Shown here: positions 52,680 through 61,146 of the stretch, one piece after another | Layout of the letters: each line of letters begins with the position of its first letter | How positions within the stretch are numbered: position 1 is the first letter of the stretch | Origin: JAOUGY01 sp963825585 | GTDB taxonomy: Bacteria > Actinomycetota > Acidimicrobiia > Spongiisociales > ZC4RG35 | Assembly: GCA_963825585.1 (NCBI GenBank) | Contig: CAWGTX010000002.1 | Span: 248,001-312,000 of the forward strand | Reading direction: 5' to 3' | Length of the DNA stretch: 64,000 nt | Translations under genes and position numbers: made by a program | Notes under the pieces: model-generated | Seen by the model: only the letters and a program-made list of their open reading frames with translations | Database searches by the model: none | What the model was told of the DNA's origin: nothing

Positions 52680-52699
52680 TCCAGGTTTCCAACCGGGCC

Positions 52700-54241
52700 T
52701 CAGCCCGGCGCCGGACCCCAGCCGCCTCCGCCCGGGGTCCTGACGACGAGCCGGTCGCCCGGCTCGACCGCCACCGTCACCTTCCCGGGGAGCCGTTCGG
52801 GACCGGCGCCCGAGCGGATGAGCCAGTCCTCGCCCACCGCTCCGGACCCGCCACCACACAACCCCCAGGGGCCGTGGCGGCGACGTTCACCCATCAACGA
52901 CAGGGTGGCCGGTTCCAGGAACTCGATCTCGCGTTCGATGCCCTCACCTCCGGCGTGCAGGCCCGATCCGCCCGACCCGCGACGAAGGGTGTATCGATGG
53001 ATGACGAAGGGATAGTGGGCCTCGATGGACTCGATCGGAGTGTTCCGGGTGTTCGTCATGCCCGTCTGGACTCCGGAAGCACCCGCTTTGCCGGGACGCC
53101 CACCCTGGCCACCTGCCACAGTCTCGTAGTACGCGAACCTGTCGTTGCCGATGAGGATGTTGTTCATGGTTCCTTGGGACGCCGCCGGAACCCTTCCGGG
53201 CGCCGCCTGGGCGAGCGCACCCAGCAGCACATCGGCGATCCGCTGGCTGGTCTCGACGTTGCCCGCAGCGACGGCCGCCGGCGGCAGGGCGTTGACGATG
53301 CTTCCGGAGGGAGCGATCAGATCGACCACCCGATAGCTGCCACCGTTGGCCGGAATCGTCGGGTCGGTGGCGACCCGGACCGCGTAATACAGACACGAAC
53401 GGGTCACGGCTTCAACGGCGTTGAAGTTGGCCGGGATCTGGGGCTCGGTGCCGGTGAAGTCTGCCCGGAGCGAGCCCCCCTCGATAGTGACGGCCACCCG
53501 GATGGCAACGTCGCGCTCGCCCCACTCCATGACGTCCTCGAACCGGTAGACCCCATCGGCGAGATCGACCAGAGCGCGTGACATGCGGCGTTCGCCGTAG
53601 GCGAGCACGGCCCCGGTGAGACGCTCGAAGCCTGTGAGCCCTTCGGCACGCACCATGGCCTCGACCCGAGCCGCTCCCACCTCGTTGGCTCCGAGCTGGG
53701 CCGAGAGGTCGCCTCGCCGCTCGGCCGGAGTGCGGGTGGCCGCCAGGAAGGGGTCGAGAAACTCAGGCAGCCACTGCCCGTCGGCGACAGCCGGCATCGG
53801 GGCGACCCGGATCCCCTCCTGGTCGACCGTCACTGCATGAGCCGGCATCGATCCGGGGGCCTCTCCCCCGACGTCGGCGTGGTGGGCACGGTTCCCCACC
53901 CAGGCCACCAGCCGGCCGTCGACGAACACCGGCCGGACGATGGTGAGATCGTTGAGATGGGTTCCACCCGCATACGGATCGTTGACTGCGTACTGGACTC
54001 CCGGCTCCGCTCCGTGGGCGGCCAGCACCGCCGCCACCGACGCCGGCATCGCACCCAGATGCACCGGGATGTGCTCCGCCTGGGCGAGCATCGACCCGTC
54101 GGGAAGGAACACGGCCGCCGAGCAGTCGGCGCGCTCTTTGATGTTCGGCGAATAGGAGGTGCGGCGAAGCACCGTGCCCATCTCCTCTGCGATGCCCGCC
54201 AAGGCGTTGCGGGCCACTTCGAGCTGGATCGGCGAGATCAC
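52700..54241 (-). CDS. hyuB: hydantoinase/oxoprolinase subunit B
   Basis: This is a 513-residue HyuB-family protein, the partner of HyuA in ATP-dependent opening of hydantoins, 5-oxoproline or acetophenone-type carboxylation. SPIQLEVARNALAGIAEEMG and LRRTSYSPNIKERADCSAA are the N-terminal signature. NDPYAGGTHLNDL, GGNVETSQ-like AGNVETSQRIAD and RRGSGGSGLHAGGEG follow. GTG 54241 overlaps the hyuA stop by four bases. The length is normal and the gene intact. Confidence 0.93.
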   Translation of the reverse strand: MISPIQLEVARNALAGIAEEMGTVLRRTSYSPNIKERADCSAAVFLPDGSMLAQAEHIPVHLGAMPASVAAVLAAHGAEPGVQYAVNDPYAGGTHLNDLTIVRPVFVDGRLVAWVGNRAHHADVGGEAPGSMPAHAVTVDQEGIRVAPMPAVADGQWLPEFLDPFLAATRTPAERRGDLSAQLGANEVGAARVEAMVRAEGLTGFERLTGAVLAYGERRMSRALVDLADGVYRFEDVMEWGERDVAIRVAVTIEGGSLRADFTGTEPQIPANFNAVEAVTRSCLYYAVRVATDPTIPANGGSYRVVDLIAPSGSIVNALPPAAVAAGNVETSQRIADVLLGALAQAAPGRVPAASQGTMNNILIGNDRFAYYETVAGGQGGRPGKAGASGVQTGMTNTRNTPIESIEAHYPFVIHRYTLRRGSGGSGLHAGGEGIEREIEFLEPATLSLMGERRRHGPWGLCGGGSGAVGEDWLIRSGAGPERLPGKVTVAVEPGDRLVVRTPGGGGWGPAPG

Positions 54242-56151
54242 CAGCTCACCTCGAGGGCGCCTGAGGCGAGTACCACTCCGTGTTCGCCGGCACCCAGCCA
54301 GGTCGTCGACTCGCCATCCAGCACCAGGCAGGGGCCCGGAACGAGGGTTCCAGCGGCCAATCCGGGACGCCACCATCGCTCCACCTCCACCTCACCGGTC
54401 ACGGTGCCGACCCTTGCCTTTCCGAGGCGTTCGGGACCGGTGGACACGTGAGCCGGCAGGTCGTCCCAGCGCATTGGAGGCTGCCCGATGGCTGCCACCC
54501 GCACCGCCACCGCCTCCACCGGATCCCCGGGGCGGGCGAACCCGTTGCGATCGTGGTGGATTCGGTGAAACCGCTCGGTGAGCGTGTCCCAACCGTCGCC
54601 GGCAGCGTAGGGAACCGGTGTCTCGTGGGACTGGCCGACGTAGCGAACGTCGACGGTGATGTCCATGTCCACGGGTTCCGAACCGGCACCGACCGCCAGC
54701 TCGGCGACGGCTTCGGCTTCCAGTTCGGTCAGGGCCGCCTCGACTCCGGTGAGCTCGGTGGTGAGGACCGTCCGCCACCGATCCGCCCGCGGCGGAGTCA
54801 GGAGCAGACCCAGGGCCGAGAACACCCCGGCGTGCGGGGGTACCACGACACCCGCCATCTCGAGCCGACGCGCCAGCGCCACCGCGTGCAGCCCGCCGGC
54901 GCCACCGAAGGCCACCAGCACCGCCTCCGCCGGGTCGGCACCCTCCTCGACCGAAACCGCCCGGACGGCCCGTTCCATCGTCGACTCCACCACCTCGACG
55001 ATCCCGAGGGCCGCCTGCTCGACGGCCATACCGAGCCGATCGGCCACCGCGCCGACCACCTGGCGGGCGGCGGTCACGTCGAGCGATACACCGTCGGCCA
55101 GCGTCCCCGACAGCCGACCGAGCACCACGTGGGCGTCGGTGACCGTCGCCGCCGTTCCCCCCCGCCCATACGCGGCCGGGCCAGGTGAGGCTCCGGCACT
55201 CTGGGGGCCTACCCGGAGCGCACCCCCACCGTCGACCCAGGCGATCGAGCCGCCTCCCGCCCCCACCGTGTGCACCGCCACCGAGGGCATCCGAACGACC
55301 AAACCGTCGATCTCCCGCTCGTAGCCGACCTCGGGACGGCCGTCCTCGATCCGGCAGACATCGGTGGAGGTTCCTCCCATGTCGAAGGCGATCACCCGCC
55401 GCCGGCCGAGGGCGCGGCCGAGAGCGGCGGTGGCAACCACACCCCCCGCCGGACCGGACAACAGGATCGACGCCGACAGCCCGGACGCCTGCTCCGGGCT
55501 CACCAATCCACCGGAGGAACGCATCACCATCACCCGCTCGGTGACACTCGGGACGAGTCGCTCCTCCAGCCGGTGCAGATACGTCGACACCCGCGGTTGC
55601 AGGTATGCATTCACCACGGTCGTGGAGGTTCGCTCGAACTCCCGGAACTCCGGCACCACGCGGTGCGACAGCACGACGGGACACGCGAGATCCGACAGGG
55701 CCGCGGCCGCCTCGACCTCCCGGTCGGGGTGGCGATACGAGTCCCGAAACGCGATGGCGACCGCACCCGGTTCCAATGCCGCCACCAGCGCCGGTGCATC
55801 GGGCGACCACCCGATCCGGGCCGATCGCGGCACGAGCGGTTCCGCCCGATCGGCATCGGGGTCGTACAAGGACGGTCGATGCTGGCGCCCGATCTCGATG
55901 AGATCCTCGAAACCGGCATCGGTCACCAGCACCACCTGGACCCCGGATCGCTCGAGCAGGGCGTTGGTGGCCACGGTGGTCCCGTGCACCAGCAACGGAC
56001 AGTGGGCACCGTCGAGCAGCGACCCGGAGCCCTCGACCACCCCCTCTGACTGGTCCAGCGTCGACGAGGTCTTCCCGACCCTCACATCCGTTCCATCCCA
56101 CCACACCAGATCGGTGAACGTCCCACCGACATCTACACCGAGTGCCCGCAT
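54238..56151 (-). CDS. hyuA: hydantoinase/oxoprolinase subunit A
   Basis: This is a 637-residue HyuA-family ATPase-fold protein. GVDVGGTFTDLVWWDG (phosphate 1 loop of the actin-like fold), VHGTTVATNALLERSG, MRSSGGLVSPEQASG, FDMGGTSTDVCRIEDG and VAFGGAGGLHAVALAR are all present. I start it at ATG 56151, right before the GVDVGG motif, as usual for the family. It forms an operon with hyuB. The substrate cannot be told; no transporter or racemase is adjacent. Confidence 0.93.
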   Translation of the reverse strand: MRALGVDVGGTFTDLVWWDGTDVRVGKTSSTLDQSEGVVEGSGSLLDGAHCPLLVHGTTVATNALLERSGVQVVLVTDAGFEDLIEIGRQHRPSLYDPDADRAEPLVPRSARIGWSPDAPALVAALEPGAVAIAFRDSYRHPDREVEAAAALSDLACPVVLSHRVVPEFREFERTSTTVVNAYLQPRVSTYLHRLEERLVPSVTERVMVMRSSGGLVSPEQASGLSASILLSGPAGGVVATAALGRALGRRRVIAFDMGGTSTDVCRIEDGRPEVGYEREIDGLVVRMPSVAVHTVGAGGGSIAWVDGGGALRVGPQSAGASPGPAAYGRGGTAATVTDAHVVLGRLSGTLADGVSLDVTAARQVVGAVADRLGMAVEQAALGIVEVVESTMERAVRAVSVEEGADPAEAVLVAFGGAGGLHAVALARRLEMAGVVVPPHAGVFSALGLLLTPPRADRWRTVLTTELTGVEAALTELEAEAVAELAVGAGSEPVDMDITVDVRYVGQSHETPVPYAAGDGWDTLTERFHRIHHDRNGFARPGDPVEAVAVRVAAIGQPPMRWDDLPAHVSTGPERLGKARVGTVTGEVEVERWWRPGLAAGTLVPGPCLVLDGESTTWLGAGEHGVVLASGALEVSW

Positions 56152-56261
56152 CCCTCCATCATCGCATCCGGCGTCGGGTCGGATTCCCGGATGTGGGATC
56201 TCGATGGAGGGGGGAGTCGGCCGCCATGCGACGGCCGACGGCGGACAACTAAACTGATCCA

Positions 56262-56513
56262 ATGGTCTCCATCGATCCCACACCCAACCCGAATGCGCTC
56301 AAGTTCACGGTTGGATCCCCGGTTGGGGGCCCCGCCACCTTCGTGGCCGGTCGGGAGACCGACGACCCGATGGCCACCGCCCTGTTGTCACTCCCCGGGG
56401 TGTCGTCGATCTTCATGACCGCCGACTTCGTGACCGTGTCGAAGGCCCCCGAAGGCGATTGGGACGACATCATCGAGCCGGCCCGGGCGATCATCTCGGA
56501 CCGCTTCGAGTAG
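56262..56513 (+). CDS. Nfu/NifU N-terminal domain protein
   Basis: This 83-residue protein consists only of the Nfu N-terminal domain (IDPTPNPNALKFTVG near the start, then SLPGVSSIFMTADFVTVSK). It lacks the C-terminal CxxC cluster-binding domain of full Nfu. It may help iron-sulfur delivery through contacts, as suggested for such stand-alone domains. TAAACT lies six bases before the ATG (leaderless). It is divergent from hyuA. Confidence 0.88.
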   Translation: MVSIDPTPNPNALKFTVGSPVGGPATFVAGRETDDPMATALLSLPGVSSIFMTADFVTVSKAPEGDWDDIIEPARAIISDRFE

Positions 56514-56568
56514 CTTCCGCCAACCCGGGCAGCGGCGGGTGGGTCGAGACCTGCCAAGATCGACACCA

Positions 56569-56629
56569 CCAGTGGTCGGTGCATTCGGGTTGCACCGGGG
56601 TCAAAGCCGGTCCGTGCATCGGCCACTGG
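56569..56629. terminator. compound hairpin between convergent genes
   Basis: CCAGTGGTCGGTGCA (56569-56583) pairs with TGCATCGGCCACTGG (56615-56629) over 15 positions with two G-U pairs. Inside is a second stem ACCGG/CCGGT (56594-56598, 56607-56611) with loop GGTCAAAG. It lies between the stops of the NifU-N gene and the next minus-strand gene and may terminate both, or be a structured RNA. Confidence 0.6.
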
Positions 56630-56636
56630 AACAACC

Positions 56637-57497
56637 TCAGCCTGCCACCACCGGGTTCCCATCGGAGTCGAACCAACCGGCCACGGGCCAGGTGATTCCA
56701 GCCGAGTCCCCCACGTTCACGACCACCCGCCAGCTGTCGCCCGTCGTTGCGACTGACACGGGCTCGGGGTCGGGCGAGCCCCACAACCGGGCGGCGGCGA
56801 AGGCGGCTTCCACCACCGCTGGAGGGGCGTCTCCCGGCTCGAGCTCGACCGTCGCAGACGCGGTCGGCGGGAGTGGCACCGGTCGGGGCAGGTCGAGCAC
56901 GGTGGAACCGTCTGGCGACACCCGCACGATCACCTCGACAGCCCGGGCCGGCTGACGCCGGTAGTCGGCTCCGTTGGATGCTGCGAGGGTACGCACCAGC
57001 GCCACCACCCGCACAGAGCCTCCGCCCAGTTCCTCGGCGGAGAGCGGCACCACGGATTCGACGAAGCTGCGGGCTTCGGGATCGGCCTCGGGTAGCTCGA
57101 CGTGATCGGACAACAGGCGCTCCAAGGATCCACGCGTGAGGCCGCTGCCGTCGAGCGTGAAGTAGTCGGCCACGAACCATGTGGCGAAGGCGACGGCCGG
57201 GTCGGCGGAGGCCGGCACCAGCTCTGCCTCGCTCATCAACGGTGCCACCGCATCGGCATCGTGCGGGACGGTCGGAGCCGCGGCAGCCGCCGTCTCAGCC
57301 GTGGTGGCCGCCGGGTTCGTGTCGGCCGTCGACGCCGGCACCGAACCCGGGAGGTTCCGGGCGATGGCGGCGCTGAGCGAGCCCACCACCAGCACCGCTG
57401 CCAGCAGATAGAGGCCGCGCGTCCGCCGACGGGTGTCGTCGGTCACCAGGGCGTCCCAGGGAATCGACTCGTACTGCTCGTCGCGAACCTCGGTCAT
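56637..57497 (-). CDS. single-pass membrane protein, NTF2/TcpC-like outer domain
   Basis: This is a 286-residue protein from ATG 57497, six bases after TACGTT. It has a cytoplasmic N-terminus, one helix (GLYLLAAVLVVGSLSAAIA, about 29-47), an Ala/Thr linker and an external alpha/beta domain of about 200 residues. FATWFVADYFTLDGSGLTRG and the strand-rich end (WRVVVNVGDSAGITWPVAGW) are reminiscent of TcpC/VirB8-like NTF2 folds. That resemblance is weak. No conjugation genes are near, so the role is unknown. Confidence 0.65.
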   Translation of the reverse strand: MTEVRDEQYESIPWDALVTDDTRRRTRGLYLLAAVLVVGSLSAAIARNLPGSVPASTADTNPAATTAETAAAAAPTVPHDADAVAPLMSEAELVPASADPAVAFATWFVADYFTLDGSGLTRGSLERLLSDHVELPEADPEARSFVESVVPLSAEELGGGSVRVVALVRTLAASNGADYRRQPARAVEVIVRVSPDGSTVLDLPRPVPLPPTASATVELEPGDAPPAVVEAAFAAARLWGSPDPEPVSVATTGDSWRVVVNVGDSAGITWPVAGWFDSDGNPVVAG

Positions 57498-57590
57498 GGT
57501 GCGAACGTACGAGAGCCCACCGGACGAAACAAGAGGGTTGACCGAGGACACCAGGGAACCGGTGAGCATCCGGCTAACGTCTCACCTGCG

Positions 57591-58211
57591 ATGAACGTCA
57601 ACCCCGATCCCCGCCCCGGCCGCTGGCTGCTTCCTCTGGTCGTCCTCGGCATGGTGATGTTCACGTACGTGTTCGTGAACCAGCTCCCCGGTGACGGGGC
57701 CACCACGACCACCACAGCCGGCGGACTCGCCGGCCCCACATCGTCTACATCGCTCCCCGACGGCAGCGATCCGTCTGACGGCACCGGGACCACCGCCGCC
57801 ACCACCGACGGAACCACCGCACCGGCCGCACCCGACACGGCTGCCTACCTCGAGGCCATGGCCGCGTTCAACACCCAGCTGACGGGTTTCCAGGCCGACC
57901 TCAGCGCCGCCAACGCCGCGTGGGAGGAGGGCGGGCCCGGCTCCTATTCGACCGCGCAAGCCGCCTTCACCGAGATCAGCCAACAGGTCACGACCTGGCA
58001 GGAACAGGTGGTGGCGGTGTCGGTGCCCCAGAGCCTGGCCGCGACCCACGAGTCCCTGGTGGCCGCCGCCGAACAGGCTGCTGCCCAGGCGGCGGCCGCC
58101 CTCGACGGTCTCGTGAACGCTCCTGGACCCGAGCCACGGGTCCAGGCCGTCGCCCGATTCGACGAGGCCGTATCGGCCTTCGCTCAGGCGCTCACCGAAG
58201 CCGGCGGATGA
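57591..58211 (+). CDS. membrane-anchored helical protein of unknown function
   Basis: This is a 206-residue protein with an N-terminal anchor (WLLPLVVLGMVMFTYVFVN, about 12-30). A Thr/Ser/Asp-rich linker runs to about residue 80. The outer domain of about 125 residues is rich in Ala and Gln and predicted to be a helical bundle (YLEAMAAFNTQLTGFQADLS, QSLAATHESLVAAAEQAAAQ). No family was recognised. TAACGT lies ten bases before ATG 57591. Its stop overlaps the Eis-like gene start (ATGA), linking the two. Confidence 0.72.
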   Translation: MNVNPDPRPGRWLLPLVVLGMVMFTYVFVNQLPGDGATTTTTAGGLAGPTSSTSLPDGSDPSDGTGTTAATTDGTTAPAAPDTAAYLEAMAAFNTQLTGFQADLSAANAAWEEGGPGSYSTAQAAFTEISQQVTTWQEQVVAVSVPQSLAATHESLVAAAEQAAAQAAAALDGLVNAPGPEPRVQAVARFDEAVSAFAQALTEAGG

Positions 58212-59446
58212 CGACGCTCACGGTCCGCGGTATCGAAGCCGCGGCGACCGAGACGTTTCTCAGGGCGATGAGCACGCCCTTCGCCTTCGACCTTCCCGAC
58301 GATGCCGAACAACGTTCCCAGCAGCTCGAGCGGTTCTCCCGCTTGTTCGAACCCGAACGTGCCCGATGCGCCTACGACGGCGACACGATGGTCGGCACGC
58401 TCGGCGTGTTCAGCCTCGACATGACCGTCCCCGGCGGCCGGGTCGCCTGCGCCGGTACCACCATGGTCACGGTGCTGCCGACCCATCGCCGACAGGGAGC
58501 GCTGCGGGCCATGATCGCGGCCCACTTCGAAGAGGCGAGACGTCGTGGCGACCCCATCGCCGCGCTGTGGGCTTCGGACTCGGGCATATACCACAGGTTC
58601 GGATACGGCATGGCCACCGTGTTCGCCGAGGCGAAGATCCACCGCAACCACATCGACCTTCATCGATTGGCGGCGACGCCACTTCCCGTCCGTTTGGTCA
58701 GCGCCGACGAGGCTCCTGACCTCATCCGCCCTGTCTACGACCGGGTGGCATCCCGCCGACCGGGCATGTACGCCAGGGACGACCGGTGGTGGGCACGTCG
58801 CCTCCGCGATCCGGCCGACGACCGCGAGGGTGCCACCGCATTCCGCTACGCCGTTGTGGACGGACCCGATGGCACGGAAGGCTACGTCCAGTACCGGCTC
58901 AAGGCCGGCGACTGGGTACAACATCACGGCAACGGCGAGATCAAGGTGCGCGAGATCCTCGCCGAGACGCCCCAGGCGGCGGTCTCGTTGTGGTCGTTCA
59001 TCATGGGTCACGACCTCGTTGCGACCATCGACACCGGGCTCCTCCCCGAGGACGATCCACTCTTCTCGATCCTCGACGGATGGAGAAGGGCCATGCCCAC
59101 GATCCTCGACCAACTCTGGGTGCGTATTCTCCACCCACCCGCCGCTCTCGAGGCACGTCGCTACTCCGCCGACGGACGACTGGCCCTCGCCGTGACCGAC
59201 CAGATGGACGGATCCGTGACGAACCTCCAGCTGACAGTCGAAGGCGGTATCGGAACCGTCACCCACCGCGACGACGACCCCGACCTGAACCTCGACATGG
59301 AAGACCTGGGCGCCGCCTATCTCGGCCGCTCCCGATTCCGCCAACTCGCCCGAGCCGGCCGTCTCACCGGCACCCCCCAAGCCCTCACCCTCGCCGACGC
59401 CATGTTCGGATGGGACCCGGCACCGTGGTGCCAGGAGGTGTTCTGA
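58208..59446 (+). CDS. Eis-like GNAT N-acetyltransferase
   Basis: This is a 412-residue acetyltransferase of the Eis family (two GNAT-like lobes and a sterol-carrier-like C-terminal domain). VTVLPTHRRQGALRAMIAAH is the acetyl-CoA loop, SDSGIYHRFGYGMAT the following helix-strand, and the chain ends PWCQEVF, matching the conserved C-terminal carboxylate tail that Eis enzymes use in catalysis. Mycobacterial Eis acetylates aminoglycosides and other amines; the substrate here is unknown. It overlaps the anchored protein gene by four bases. Confidence 0.9.
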   Translation: MTTLTVRGIEAAATETFLRAMSTPFAFDLPDDAEQRSQQLERFSRLFEPERARCAYDGDTMVGTLGVFSLDMTVPGGRVACAGTTMVTVLPTHRRQGALRAMIAAHFEEARRRGDPIAALWASDSGIYHRFGYGMATVFAEAKIHRNHIDLHRLAATPLPVRLVSADEAPDLIRPVYDRVASRRPGMYARDDRWWARRLRDPADDREGATAFRYAVVDGPDGTEGYVQYRLKAGDWVQHHGNGEIKVREILAETPQAAVSLWSFIMGHDLVATIDTGLLPEDDPLFSILDGWRRAMPTILDQLWVRILHPPAALEARRYSADGRLALAVTDQMDGSVTNLQLTVEGGIGTVTHRDDDPDLNLDMEDLGAAYLGRSRFRQLARAGRLTGTPQALTLADAMFGWDPAPWCQEVF

Positions 59447-59461
59447 GATCGCCCGCTCGAG

Positions 59462-59664
59462 AGGTTCAACGTAGAACGTAGAACGTAGAACGTTCAACGT
59501 CCGGCGGCTGGCTCTCGTGGCCGTGTTCGGGGCCGCCACCCTTGGTCGCCAGCCCTTCCTCCTATCTCGCACGATCGAGGGGGACAATGCTCACTCCACT
59601 CGTGGCGGCCCCGTGGCTCTGTCACGGTCGGCGGTAGCCGGACGTTCTACGTTCTACGTTGTAC
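59462..59664. repeat. heptamer inverted-array element C
   Basis: The left arm (59462-59502) is GGTTCAACGTAGAACG... with about four AACGTAG units, closing GTTCAACGTCC. The right arm (59640-59664) is the inverse, GGACGTTCTACGTTCTACG ... TTGTACC. The 137 bp inside show no similarity to element A, though the arms match closely. It begins 16 bp behind the Eis-like stop. Nothing protein-like was found inside. Confidence 0.85.
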
Positions 59665-59665
59665 C

Positions 59666-59735
59666 GACGAGCGACGAGCGACGAGCGACGAGCGACGAGC
59701 GACGAGCGACGAGCGACGAGCGACGAGCGACGAGC
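59666..59735. repeat. ten perfect GACGAGC heptamers
   Basis: Ten consecutive perfect copies of GACGAGC follow element C with a one-base gap and end 64 bp before the glnA start. A 7-bp perfect array is prone to copy-number change, so the spacing between element C and the glnA promoter could vary among strains. Confidence 0.95.
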
Positions 59736-59736
59736 A

Positions 59737-59799
59737 CTGTTAACGCCGCGTTTCCGCTTGGTTCCGAAATCGATCGGGGGTGTAGCGTTTCGTACGATC
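59737..59799 (+). promoter_or_regulatory. glnA promoter region with possible GlnR half-sites
   Basis: GTTAAC (59739), GTTTCC (59750) and GTTCCG (59761) recur every 11 bp, which resembles the spaced half-sites (GTnAC/GAAAC types) of actinobacterial GlnR boxes. TAGCGT (59783-59788) is a possible -10 box 11 bp before the ATG. The match to the GlnR consensus is loose. Confidence 0.4.
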
Positions 59800-61122
59800 A
59801 TGAACAGACAGGCTGACTACGTCCTCAGAACGGTCCAGGAGCGGGGCATCCGGTTCATCCGGTTGTGGTTCACCGACGTTCAGGGATTCCTGAAGTCGGT
59901 GTCCATCAGCCCTCAGGAGCTGGAGACGGCATTCGAGGAAGGTATGACCTTCGACGGATCCGCCATCAACGGGTACGCCCGACTCCAGGAGGCCGACATG
60001 CTGGCCAAGCCTGATCCCTCGACGTTCCAGATCCTGCCATGGCGTCGTGATGAACAGGTGGCGCGAATGTTCTGCGACATCGTCACCCCGGAGGGTGAAG
60101 CGTTCGCCGGCGACCCGCGCACGGTGCTGAAGCGCAATCTGAGGCGTGCTGCCGACCTCGGGTTCACCTTCTATGTGGCCCCCGAGCTCGAGTACTTCTA
60201 CTTCGCCGACTCCGGTCCCGAGCCCAAGGTGCTCGACCGGGGCGGTTACTTCGACCTGACCCCACTCGACGTGGCACAGGAGTACCGCCGCAAGACGATC
60301 AACGCCCTCGAACAGCTCGGGATCCCGGTCGAGCACTCACACCACGAGGTGGCTCCGTCCCAGCACGAGATCATCGTCCGGTATACCGATGCACTCACCA
60401 TGGCCGACAACATCATGAGCTTCCGGCTGGCGGTGAAGGAGGTGGCGCTGGAGCACGACATCTACGCCACCTTCATGCCCAAGCCGCTCGAGAACCACGA
60501 CGGCTCCGGCATGCACCTCCATCTCTCGTTGTTCAAGGACGACGAGAACGTGTTCGCCAATGAGGAACCTGGGGCCCTGTCCGATACCGGCAAGGCGTTC
60601 GTGGCCGGGCTGCTCAATCACTCCCGTGAGATCACCGCCGTCACCAACCAGTGGGTCAACTCCTACAAGCGGTTGGTGGCCGGTTTCGAGGCCCCCATCT
60701 ATGTGACGTGGGGCCGCAACAACCAGTCCGCCCTGGTGAGGGTCCCCTCCGCCAAGCGGGGCAAACCCGAAAGTGTGCGGGTGGAGTACCGCTCTCCCGA
60801 CTCGGCCGCCAACCCGTATCTGGCGCTGTCTGTGCTGTTGGCGGCGGGGTTGGAAGGCATCGAGAAGGGGTACGAGTTGCCGGCCGAGGCCCCCGGGAAC
60901 GTGTTCGAACTCTCGAGCGGGGAACGCCAGGCTCTCGGCATCGAACGTCTGCCCGAAACGCTCGCCCAGGCGCTCGACGTCATGGAGTCCTCCGCGTTGG
61001 TTCGCAACGCTCTCGGCGACCACGTCTTCAACTGGTTCCTCCGCAACAAGCGCAAGGAGTGGGAGCGGTACCAGCACCACGTCTCGCGTTTCGAGCTCGA
61101 AACCTATCTCCCGGTGCTGTGA
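59800..61122 (+). CDS. glnA: glutamine synthetase (type I-alpha)
   Basis: This is a 440-residue enzyme that makes glutamine from glutamate, ammonia and ATP. TFDGSAINGYARLQEADM, PELEYFYF, HHEVAPSQHEI, the ATP/Mg loop HDGSGMHLHLSLF and RSPDSAANPYLA are all present. The segment GYELPAEAPGN lacks the KNLYDLP adenylylation site, so this is the GSI-alpha form not controlled by GlnE. ATG 59800 gives the normal family N-terminus. The GlnR-like gene follows 24 bp later, suggesting one transcript. Confidence 0.95.
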   Translation: MNRQADYVLRTVQERGIRFIRLWFTDVQGFLKSVSISPQELETAFEEGMTFDGSAINGYARLQEADMLAKPDPSTFQILPWRRDEQVARMFCDIVTPEGEAFAGDPRTVLKRNLRRAADLGFTFYVAPELEYFYFADSGPEPKVLDRGGYFDLTPLDVAQEYRRKTINALEQLGIPVEHSHHEVAPSQHEIIVRYTDALTMADNIMSFRLAVKEVALEHDIYATFMPKPLENHDGSGMHLHLSLFKDDENVFANEEPGALSDTGKAFVAGLLNHSREITAVTNQWVNSYKRLVAGFEAPIYVTWGRNNQSALVRVPSAKRGKPESVRVEYRSPDSAANPYLALSVLLAAGLEGIEKGYELPAEAPGNVFELSSGERQALGIERLPETLAQALDVMESSALVRNALGDHVFNWFLRNKRKEWERYQHHVSRFELETYLPVL

Positions 61123-61146
61123 TGAGATCCGGGCTGGGACGCTGAG

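Noticed and set aside
52484..52699. Riboswitch in the gap before hyuB
   Set aside because: It lies at the 3' ends of two convergent genes, so it cannot be a leader; the stems are better read as terminators.
59462..59735. Possible CRISPR array
   Set aside because: Units are 7 bp with no spacers, and arms are inverted; no cas genes are present in the window.
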